A stretch of 45,691 nt of DNA from Thermoleophilia bacterium (GTDB lineage Bacteria > Actinomycetota > Thermoleophilia > BMS3ABIN01): contig JACUUL010000010.1 of the NCBI GenBank assembly GCA_014859345.1, positions 1 through 45,691 on the forward strand. The letters are read 5' to 3'. Positions 18,782 to 25,479 of this stretch are shown here, piece by piece. How positions within the stretch are numbered: the stretch's first letter is position 1; every line of letters starts with the position of its first letter. The position numbers and the translations under genes are program-made. The notes under the pieces are model-generated. The model made no database searches. It saw only the letters and a program-made list of their open reading frames with translations, and was not told the origin of the DNA.

Positions 18782-19654
18782 CTATGATGAATAATCCTGA
18801 TTCATCGCAAGCGCCAGTCTGTAAGCTTTATTCTTCGGGGCGCCGGTAAGCAACGACACGATTTCCGAGGCCCGGCGGGGGGAGAGGCCGGCGTCAAGCA
18901 GCAGGGTGAGGGCCGTCTTAACTTCTTTTTCCTTTGCCTCATCCTCTCGCGCCTCCGGCGCTGGCTTCCCCTCGAAGACCATGACTATCTCTCCCCTGAC
19001 CTTCTCCGGCAGCCCGGCCAGAAGCGCGGCGGCCGAGCCTCTTTTGATCTCCTGGAACTTTTTGGTCAGTTCGCGGCAGATGGCTATTTGCCGCTCTCCC
19101 ATCAGCGCGGCCGTCTCCTCCAGGGCATGGCGGAGGCGGTGCGGAGCTTCGAAGGCCACGGTGGTGCGATGCTCGCGGTTTATCCCGGCCAGTGCCTTCC
19201 TGAGATCGCCGCGGCGGCGGGGCAGATAGCCGGTGAACAAGAAAGAATCCGTGGGGAAGCCGGACGAGACCAGGGCTGTCTCGATGGAGGAAGGGCCGGG
19301 GAGCACTTCCACCGGCAGGCCCTCGTCGAGAGCTGACTTTATCAGCCGGTATCCCGGATCGCTGATGCCGGGCATGCCCGCGTCCGACACCAGGGCGACG
19401 GTCTTTCCTTCCCGCAGATGGCCCAACAGCTCGGGGACGCGCCGCAACTCGTTGTGCTCGTAATAGCTTGTCAGCGGTTTGCTGATGCCGTAATGGGAAA
19501 GCAGCTTGAGGGTGCGGCGGGTATCCTCGGCGGCCACCAGGTCCGATTTTTTCAGGACCTCGAGCACCCGGAGGGTGATGTCGCCGAGATTGCCGATCGG
19601 GGTGGGGCAGATGTATAGCAAACCGTCATCCCCGTGCTCGCGGGCCGGAGCCAC
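18782..19654 (-). CDS. rsmI: 16S rRNA (cytidine1402-2'-O)-methyltransferase
   Basis: RsmI 2'-O-methylates C1402 in the decoding centre of 16S rRNA with SAM. The 290-aa protein has the tetrapyrrole-methylase fold with the family motifs CPTPIGNLGDITLR near the start, VAAEDTRRT, ALVSDAGMPGISDPGYRL and LPGPSSIETALVSSGFP. The C-terminal 50-60 residues form the helical domain typical of RsmI (LLLDAGLSPRRASEIVS). GTG 19654 is the annotated start; the conserved part begins about ten residues later. Downstream the gene faces the methyltransferase at 18014. Confidence 0.93.
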   Translation of the reverse strand: MAPAREHGDDGLLYICPTPIGNLGDITLRVLEVLKKSDLVAAEDTRRTLKLLSHYGISKPLTSYYEHNELRRVPELLGHLREGKTVALVSDAGMPGISDPGYRLIKSALDEGLPVEVLPGPSSIETALVSSGFPTDSFLFTGYLPRRRGDLRKALAGINREHRTTVAFEAPHRLRHALEETAALMGERQIAICRELTKKFQEIKRGSAAALLAGLPEKVRGEIVMVFEGKPAPEAREDEAKEKEVKTALTLLLDAGLSPRRASEIVSLLTGAPKNKAYRLALAMNQDYSS

Positions 19655-19717
19655 GCGCCGGCCCTGATGTTATTTCGGTCTCGCGTGGCTGGGCTCAGGC
19701 CCTTGAAGGGCCGATTT

Positions 19718-19897
19718 TTAAGCCTTGACGGCCTTGCTGATGGAGTCGTTGGGACAGACTTCGGAACACGAGCCGCAGTCGGTGCACTCCGTGGCAGCGA
19801 TCACGAAGATGTCATCTCCCTCTGAGATTGCCTCGACGGGGCATTCGTCCATGCACACCCCGCATGCCAGGCACTCTTCGGATATTTGAAACGCCAT
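19718..19897 (-). CDS. Small 2[4Fe-4S] ferredoxin
   Basis: A 59-aa electron carrier. Two complete cluster motifs are visible: CLACGVCMDECPVEAI and CTDCGSCSEVCPNDSI, each C-x2-C-x2-C-x3-C-P, in the pseudo-twofold layout of clostridial ferredoxins. The ATG is preceded by AGGAGGAG five bases upstream, one of the best ribosome-binding sites in the window. It lies 41 bases after the DUF362 iron-sulfur gene on the same strand, so the two are probably co-expressed. A hairpin (GGCCC-TTGAA-GGGCC, 19698-19712) lies just past its stop and may end the transcript. Low-potential ferredoxins of this type are typical of anaerobic metabolism. Confidence 0.93.
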   Translation of the reverse strand: MAFQISEECLACGVCMDECPVEAISEGDDIFVIAATECTDCGSCSEVCPNDSISKAVKA

Positions 19898-19938
19898 TTA
19901 TGCTCCTCCTGAAAAGGTAAAACGATCAAACTAATATT

Positions 19939-21105
19939 TTATGCCTCTTCGCCGCCGTCTTTGTCAAGTCCCAGGGGCGCAAGCTCGTAGCGGTCGGTAC
20001 CGATTCCCAGCTTATTCGCGTGGGTGAGCTGCGCGGTGGAATCGATGCCCTCATGGATGGATCCGAACTTGTCGCGGCTGTCCAGATGGGCCTCGGGCAG
20101 GGCGCTGCCCCTGATGCCGGCGGCCTGGCTAACCAGGTCGAGAGAGGCGGCGTCGACCGCCACCGGATCGGTCGAGGCCAGTATGCCGATGTTGGGCACG
20201 ATGGGGCGGTCGCTCCAGCCGAGACAGTCGCAGTCGGGCGTCACGTCAAGGACGAAATTTATGGCGGCGAATCTGTCCAGCTTGCCGGTGAGCGCCGCGG
20301 CGGCGTACTCCGCCATCTTCTGCTGGACGATGGAGGCGTCGGATTGCCAGTTAATGGCGATGGCGCCGGGGGAGCAGACCGTGACACATTCACCGCAGCC
20401 GGCGCAGGCTTCGCTGTCTATCAGGGCCGCCTTCAGGCCGGGCTGCTCCGGAACGCCTCCGGCCACCATCGATATTGCCGCCTCCGGGCACCATTTGCGG
20501 CAGCGGCCGCAGGCGTCGCACTGGGGAGGATCCACCTCCGGGCGCACATCTGAATGCATCATCTGCTTCCCGGCCCGGGATCCGAAGCCCATCCCCAGAT
20601 TTTTCAGGGCGCCGCCAAAGCCGCAGATCATATGTCCCTTGAAATGGGCCAGGGAGATGATCACGTCGGCATCCAGCGCTTCGGGGACGATTTTGGCTTC
20701 CTGGAAGTGTTCTCCGGCAACGGGAACAGTCCGGTAATCGATGCCCAGGAGGCCGCCGGCGATGACGACAGGGGCGCCGGTGACTGCGTATCCGAATCCG
20801 TTTTCCATGGCGGTGATGGCGTGGTCGCGGGAGTTGGTCCGGCCGCCGGCGTACAGGGTGTTGGAGTCGGTGAGGAAGGGGCGTCCGCCCAGGCGGATGA
20901 TCTCGTCTACGACCGGCCGCACATACTGGGGCCTCAGATAGGTCAGGTTGCCGCGCTCGCCGAAACTCACCTTGACCGCCACCAGGTCCCCCTCGCTGAT
21001 GATGCTTTTCAGGCCAAGACGGGAGATCAGCTGACGGTACTTTGAGATGTTGCGCTCGCGGCTGTCAGCGCGGCTGTCGATGAAGAAAACCTTGGAAAGC
21101 GTCAT
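19939..21105 (-). CDS. DUF362 iron-sulfur protein
   Basis: The protein (388 aa from ATG 21105) has the DUF362 fold N-terminally (VKVSFGERGNLTYLRPQYVR, DADVIISLAHFKGH, and GGALKNLGMGFGSR) and two inserted 4Fe-4S motifs, CDACGRCRKWCPE and CAGCGECVTVCSP. The segment after the clusters continues DUF362 (NIGILASTDPVAVDAASLDL). DUF362 proteins are common in anaerobes and function is unknown. The frame can start as far up as 21156, but TATAAT on the minus strand overlaps that ATG, so transcription would begin inside it. ATG 21105 (MTLSKVFFIDSR) fits the family start better. The ferredoxin gene follows. Confidence 0.85.
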   Translation of the reverse strand: MTLSKVFFIDSRADSRERNISKYRQLISRLGLKSIISEGDLVAVKVSFGERGNLTYLRPQYVRPVVDEIIRLGGRPFLTDSNTLYAGGRTNSRDHAITAMENGFGYAVTGAPVVIAGGLLGIDYRTVPVAGEHFQEAKIVPEALDADVIISLAHFKGHMICGFGGALKNLGMGFGSRAGKQMMHSDVRPEVDPPQCDACGRCRKWCPEAAISMVAGGVPEQPGLKAALIDSEACAGCGECVTVCSPGAIAINWQSDASIVQQKMAEYAAAALTGKLDRFAAINFVLDVTPDCDCLGWSDRPIVPNIGILASTDPVAVDAASLDLVSQAAGIRGSALPEAHLDSRDKFGSIHEGIDSTAQLTHANKLGIGTDRYELAPLGLDKDGGEEA

Positions 21106-21211
21106 GGCTGATCGATGCGTCATTTGTCCCGGGTTTCGGCTAACGAGTATAGCCATTATAGTGTAGCGGAGTTTTCGGTCGTGTTGGGAACTGCCCGCCT
21201 CGAATACAGTT

Positions 21212-22186
21212 TTATCTCCCTTTCTTCAGTTCCCGAAGAGCCAGGCAGGCCGCGCCGATCACGCCGGCTTCGGGGCCGAAGCCGGCCGCTGTCACCCGGA
21301 CGACGTCGCGGTTGGGCCTGAGCCCCCGCTGAGCCAGGATTTTTTTGGCGGGATCGAGGATAAGGCCGCCGGCCCCCATCAGGCCTCCGCCGACGACGAG
21401 AACCTCGGGATTGAAGATGTTGACCAGGTTTGTTATCCCGACTCCAAGGTAGAATCCAATCAGATCCATGACCTTCAGGGCGGCCGGATCGCCCTGCCGG
21501 GCCAGGCGGCAGACCAGCCTGCCGTCCAGCATCATCCCGGCGGCGGCCGCCTTGCCCAGGGCTGAATCCGGTTCCTTTTCGGCGTAAATTGCGGCGTAGC
21601 GGGCCAGCGCCGTGCCCGAAGCCATCGTCTCGAAGCAACCGTAATTTTCACAGGCTCCCTGGCAACGGGGCCCGTTGACGTCAATCACCATATGTCCGAG
21701 CTCCGCGGCGCTGCCGGTGGCGCCCCTGTAGACTTCGCCGCCGGTGATGATGCCGCCGCCGATGCCGGTGCCCAGGGTTATCATGATGACCTCCCGGGCT
21801 CCGGCCGCCGCCCCCGCGGTCGCCTCTGCCAGGGCGGCGACGTTGGCGTCGTTATCGATGAACACCGGCAGGCCCAGCTCGCCGCTAATATGCCTGACAA
21901 AGTCGAAATCAGCCAGGGGTATGTTGACCGACATCACAGCCCTGCCCCGGACCTGATCGATCATGGAGGGAATGCCGAAACCTGCGGCGGAAACCGGAGC
22001 CGGCGCGCGCGATACCAGCCCCCGGACCAGCGAGAGGATGCCGGCGATCAAGGACTCCTGGCTCTCGATGGGGGTTCTGACTTCCAGCGATTCAATGATC
22101 GCTAGCCGCCCGTCGACCAGACCCGCGGCCATCTTGCTGCCGCCCAGGTCGATGCCTATCACTAATGTTTCAGGGCTGCCTGTCAT
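21212..22186 (-). CDS. ROK family sugar kinase, glucokinase-like
   Basis: The 324-aa ROK protein phosphorylates a hexose, most likely glucose, with ATP. Motifs are the N-terminal phosphate loop GIDLGGSKMAAGLVDG, the sugar-binding NDANVAALAEA, the adenosine-motif-like GTGIGGGIITGGEVYRG, and the zinc site with its His (AELGHMVI) and the cysteines of CQGACENYGCFE. The Cys spacing (C-x3-C-x4-C) differs from the common C-x-C-G-x2-G-C but keeps GC-x-E. It may feed sugar phosphates to the polysaccharide locus nearby, which is inference. The gene stands alone, with a weak TTGAAA/TATACA pair (15-base spacer) just upstream on the minus strand. Confidence 0.9.
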   Translation of the reverse strand: MTGSPETLVIGIDLGGSKMAAGLVDGRLAIIESLEVRTPIESQESLIAGILSLVRGLVSRAPAPVSAAGFGIPSMIDQVRGRAVMSVNIPLADFDFVRHISGELGLPVFIDNDANVAALAEATAGAAAGAREVIMITLGTGIGGGIITGGEVYRGATGSAAELGHMVIDVNGPRCQGACENYGCFETMASGTALARYAAIYAEKEPDSALGKAAAAGMMLDGRLVCRLARQGDPAALKVMDLIGFYLGVGITNLVNIFNPEVLVVGGGLMGAGGLILDPAKKILAQRGLRPNRDVVRVTAAGFGPEAGVIGAACLALRELKKGR

Positions 22187-22298
22187 CTGCCATCCGGGGC
22201 GCAGCGAGTGTATAGAAAAGGGGTGGGATTTTCAACAAGAAAGGGTAGGGATAAGGATGAAACGAAACAGGGCGAACCGCGGTTTGCCCAGGACGGTA

Positions 22299-22328
22299 TT
22301 GAAACGAAACGCTTTTAAATGGTACAAA
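22299..22328 (+). promoter_or_regulatory. Promoter for the DUF5658 gene
   Basis: TTGAAA (22299-22304), an 18-base spacer and TACAAA (22323-22328) lie upstream of ATG 22361. Transcription would start near 22335, which excludes the upstream ATG at 22319 as translation start. Confidence 0.55.
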
Positions 22329-22360
22329 TGAGTATCGATGACAGCGACGGGAAGGAACGG

Positions 22361-22873
22361 ATGAACAGGAAGATGGTTTGCGCGGCCGCAGGCGATCAGC
22401 GGCTGGCCTGCGACAACCGGTGCCATGCCTGCGGTTTCCTCAAGGCCGACCGCAGGGCATCCCGCGAGAGCGCCATCTGCTGGACTCTGGATGAACGCCG
22501 CACTATCAGCAACCTGCTTCCGTTCAGCTACAGCCTGGCCGAAGGCGATGGCTCGCTTTCCACGTCGCGGCCCTGGACCCGCCGGCTTCCTGCCATGCTT
22601 CTCGCCCTTCTGCTGACTTTTAACTTCCTGGACATGGTTCTCACGGCCAGGGCTCTTTCTCTGGGAGTGGCGGAGGCCAATCCGGTCATGGCGGCGCTGT
22701 TTGAAATCAGCATTCCCTTCGGCATGGTTGCCAAATTCGCGGTTGTGAGCGCTGGCGGCCTGATCCTGTGGAGATTGAGGCATCTGCCTCTGGCGGCCCG
22801 CGGGATGGGAGCGCTAACAGCGTCCTACGGCGCTGTGGTTCTGTATCACCTGGCGTTCCAGGCGGCTGTCTGA
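22361..22873 (+). CDS. DUF5658 membrane protein with Cys-rich N-terminus
   Basis: The 170-aa protein has three membrane helices in its second half, with the DUF5658 signature around LTFNFLDMVLTARALSLGVAE followed by ANPVMAALF. The function of DUF5658 is not known. The N-terminal 50 residues are cytosolic and unusual: Cys7, Cys17, Cys21, Cys24 and a later Cys form a CDNRCHAC (C-x3-C-x2-C) cluster that could bind metal. ATG 22361 is preferred over 22319 because of GGAAGGAA just upstream and a promoter ending at 22328. Divergent from the ROK kinase. Confidence 0.72.
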   Translation: MNRKMVCAAAGDQRLACDNRCHACGFLKADRRASRESAICWTLDERRTISNLLPFSYSLAEGDGSLSTSRPWTRRLPAMLLALLLTFNFLDMVLTARALSLGVAEANPVMAALFEISIPFGMVAKFAVVSAGGLILWRLRHLPLAARGMGALTASYGAVVLYHLAFQAAV

Positions 22874-22960
22874 ATCCTGTCGGCGCCGGCAGCCTGGAAT
22901 GACTGACGAAGTTGCTTCCGCGTGGCGCCCGTTTACAGTGAGAAAAGCGAAACCGGAACC

Positions 22961-23035
22961 CGCGACGATCATCAATCCTGCGATCTTTCTTTTCGAGCCA
23001 AAACCTCCAAGGAGATGAGTTCATGTCCCTGAGTT
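22961..23035 (+). repeat. Degenerate copy of the palindromic element found at 28977-29063
   Basis: The 243-base gap between DUF5658 and LCP genes holds a stretch resembling the inverted-repeat element between ligases 2 and 3. The right-arm match is 21 of 25 bases (23011-23035 against 29039-29063), and the AAACC-TCC spacer motif also aligns. The left arm is too decayed to form the hairpin. Otherwise the gap shows nothing. Confidence 0.45.
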
Positions 23036-23116
23036 TTCACCTGCTTTCTAATCAGGCGCCGGTTAAATGCTAATATCTGTTGGAACGCGAGTTTCATCAT
23101 CCCTGATGCCTGGCAG

Positions 23117-24211
23117 ATGACGAACGAAGAGAAACACTACACAAAATACAAGAGTTCACGCTTCCGCATCCGGAGCAAGCCGCTAAAGCGTGACGCGGGG
23201 CAGGCGCCCCGGGATGACGCCGGCGGCAGCCAGCCGGCCGGGGAACCTCCCGGCGGCTTGCCGCCCAAAAAGCCCGGCAGCCTCCCGGCGCGGCCGCGCC
23301 GGCGCGGCCGCTGGGGCAGGCGCGCCGCCATCTTCCTGCTTTTTCTGTTGATTGTGGCTCTGGCTCTGGCCGGTTTCTTTTACTGGCGGCTGGACCGGGA
23401 GGTGCGGGCCAGCAACGCGCGGGTGCCGGACGATGTGGCGCCGGTCCTCGCCAGACCGGCCGGCAGCATCTCCTCGACGCCGGTCAACATCCTGTTTTTG
23501 GGAACCGATCAGCGGCCCGGCGAGCCGGCCCGGGCTGACACAATCCTGCTGATGCGGGTCAACGGGCGCAGCAAGACCATGTCACAGCTCTCGATCCCCA
23601 GGGACACACTGGCGGATATCCCCGGATACGGCGAGGAAAAAATCAACTCCGCCTATGCCTACGGCGGGCCGTCGCTTATGATCGAGGCGGTGGAGGATCT
23701 GACCGGAATACCGATCCATCACTTCGTCGAACTGGACTTTGCCGGGTTTCCCGCGATCGTCGACACCCTGGGAGGCGTGGACATCAACGTGCCCGCGGCC
23801 ATCGATTCCCAGTATCCGGCCGGCTACGACTGGACAGAAGTCCATTTTGACGCCGGTCCGCAGCGGATGGACGGGGAACGGGCCCTGGTCTACGTGCGGG
23901 TCCGGTACTCGGACGACGACTTCCAGCGCATGGGCAGGCAGCAGCAGTTCATGGAGGCGCTTCAGAGAAAACTCAGCAGCCCGGGCAACCTGGTCCGGAT
24001 GCCGCTGATCGCGCCGGACCTGGTGGGCAACATGACCACAGACCTGTCCACCGACGATCTGATCTGGCTGAGCTGGGTGAAGTTCCGGACTCCGGCCGAA
24101 AAGAGCCGCAAGCTCGTGTTGCCGGGTGACGGCCTGGATATCGGCGGTGTCTCCTACGTGGTCCTGGACGGGGAGGCTCGGCAGGTGATCCAGGAATTCC
24201 TTTCCTCCTGA
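23117..24211 (+). CDS. LytR-CpsA-Psr (LCP) family phosphotransferase
   Basis: LCP enzymes transfer polyprenyl-diphosphate-linked glycopolymers onto peptidoglycan outside the membrane. The 364-aa protein has a long Pro/Gly/Arg-rich cytoplasmic N-terminus (residues 1-72), one membrane helix (about 73-92) and then the catalytic LCP domain. Visible conserved residues are ILFLGTDQRPGEPARADTILLMRV (shown split: ARADTI holds the metal-ligand Asp), LSIPRDT with its Arg-Asp, EKINSAYAYGG and the late RVRYSDDDFQRMGRQQ. No C-terminal LytR_C domain is present. It stands at the start of the glycan locus and could anchor its product to the wall. Confidence 0.92.
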   Translation: MTNEEKHYTKYKSSRFRIRSKPLKRDAGQAPRDDAGGSQPAGEPPGGLPPKKPGSLPARPRRRGRWGRRAAIFLLFLLIVALALAGFFYWRLDREVRASNARVPDDVAPVLARPAGSISSTPVNILFLGTDQRPGEPARADTILLMRVNGRSKTMSQLSIPRDTLADIPGYGEEKINSAYAYGGPSLMIEAVEDLTGIPIHHFVELDFAGFPAIVDTLGGVDINVPAAIDSQYPAGYDWTEVHFDAGPQRMDGERALVYVRVRYSDDDFQRMGRQQQFMEALQRKLSSPGNLVRMPLIAPDLVGNMTTDLSTDDLIWLSWVKFRTPAEKSRKLVLPGDGLDIGGVSYVVLDGEARQVIQEFLSS

Positions 24212-24290
24212 GAATCGTTCTGGTTTCTTTAAGCCGGACGGGTTACCACAAGAACCGGATGTCCGCGGAACTTGTTAAAAGGAGTTTCGC

Positions 24291-24362
24291 GTGGCTTCCC
24301 GCATCCAGGCGACGACCGTCAAAGTAGAATTAGCTCCCGTCAAAAGGATAAAATATACGTGA
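24291..24362 (+). CDS. Candidate 23-aa leader peptide before the GT4 gene
   Basis: A 23-codon frame starts with GTG six bases after AAAAGGAG, a very good ribosome-binding site, and ends TGA at 24360-24362. The next base is A, then the ATG of the glycosyltransferase at 24364, which has no such site itself. The peptide (MASRIQATTVKVELAPVKR plus four residues) is basic and has no known motif. The arrangement suggests that ribosomes finishing the leader reinitiate on the glycosyltransferase. Whether it is translated is not shown. Confidence 0.45.
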   Translation: MASRIQATTVKVELAPVKRIKYT

Positions 24363-24363
24363 A

Positions 24364-25479
24364 ATGCGCATAGGTATTGACCTCTCGGTAATCCAGTCCA
24401 CAAAGAGCGGGGTGGACTGGTACACACATCACGTCATCAAGGAGATCATGGGCCTGCTGGCCCCGCACGAGCATCTCTGCCTGTTTGCCAACCGCGAGAC
24501 CGGATTTGAGAAGGAGGCTGCCGGCCACCCGCAGGTGTCGGTTGTGCGGGGTCACTTCCGTTACCAGGAGCCATGGAGGCAGTTGATGCTGCCCGCCCTG
24601 CTCAGAAAGCACCAGATCGATGTCTGCTTCTTCACCAATTTCGTGCTGTCGGTTTTTGCCCCTTGCCCCATGGTGCTCACTATCCACGATCTGTCGTTCA
24701 AGCTGTTTCCGCGGACCCATTCCCTCAGGAACGTCGTCTGGGCCAGGAGCCTGGTGCCCGTCTCCACCTGGCGGGCCGGCCACATCATCGTCGACTCCAA
24801 CAATACCAAGCTGGACCTGCTCACGGTGATGGGGGTCCGCGAGAGCAAGATCAGCGTCGTCCATCTGGGCGCTTCGGAACTCTACACGCCCGATCCAGAG
24901 CCTGAGGATGAGGAAGTGCTCGCCCACTACGGCATAGTCAAGCCTTATGTGCTCTATGTGGGCACGCTGGAACCGCGCAAGAACCTCCCGATGCTGATCA
25001 GGAGTTTCGACCGGGTGGCCAGAACCAGGTCCGATCTGCACCTGGTGCTGGCCGGGCGCCGGGGCTGGATGGCCCAGGCGATTTTTGACGAGCTGGAGCG
25101 GCGCGATCTCCTGGGACGGGTACACATCACGGGCTATGTGAAGGACGAGAACCTGCCGGCTCTTTACCGGCAGGCGGCGGTGTTCGCTTATCCGTCGCTG
25201 TACGAGGGGTTTGGGCTGCCGCCTCTGGAAGCCATGTCATCCGGAACGCCGGTGATCGTCTCCAAGAGCTCGTCTCTGCCCGAGGTGGTGGGAGACGCGG
25301 GCCTGTACGTGAACCCGCTGGACGCGGAAGAACTGGGGAGGGCGATAGAATCTGTAGTGAGCGATCCCGCGCTTGCCGGCAGCCTGAGGGAAAAAGGTTT
25401 GAACCGGTCCCGCCAGTTCAGCTGGAAAAAGACGGCGGCCCGGACGCTGGAAATACTCCGCGAAGCAGCACGTGTATAA
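24364..25479 (+). CDS. GT4 family glycosyltransferase
   Basis: The 371-aa GT-B enzyme resembles family GT4 mannosyl/glucosyltransferases. The N-terminal half shows SGVDWYTHHVI and the MVLTIHDLSF segment; the C-terminal half has YVGTLEPRKNLPMLIRSF, HITGYVKDENLPALYRQA and the nucleotide-sugar E-x7-E motif at Glu281/Glu289 in YEGFGLPPLEAM. It should add a hexose from a nucleotide sugar to a lipid-linked acceptor on the cytosolic face. ATG 24364 begins the standard beta-strand MRIGIDLSVI. A leader ORF stops one base before it. The stop overlaps the first ligase-like gene by 8 bases, so the two are coupled. Confidence 0.92.
   Translation: MRIGIDLSVIQSTKSGVDWYTHHVIKEIMGLLAPHEHLCLFANRETGFEKEAAGHPQVSVVRGHFRYQEPWRQLMLPALLRKHQIDVCFFTNFVLSVFAPCPMVLTIHDLSFKLFPRTHSLRNVVWARSLVPVSTWRAGHIIVDSNNTKLDLLTVMGVRESKISVVHLGASELYTPDPEPEDEEVLAHYGIVKPYVLYVGTLEPRKNLPMLIRSFDRVARTRSDLHLVLAGRRGWMAQAIFDELERRDLLGRVHITGYVKDENLPALYRQAAVFAYPSLYEGFGLPPLEAMSSGTPVIVSKSSSLPEVVGDAGLYVNPLDAEELGRAIESVVSDPALAGSLREKGLNRSRQFSWKKTAARTLEILREAARV

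Noticed and set aside
23022-23069. 15-codon frame (MSLSFHLLSNQAPVKC) with AAGGAG upstream, before the LCP gene
   Set aside because: It lies within the decayed palindromic element, whose sequence alone explains the apparent ribosome-binding site and ATG.
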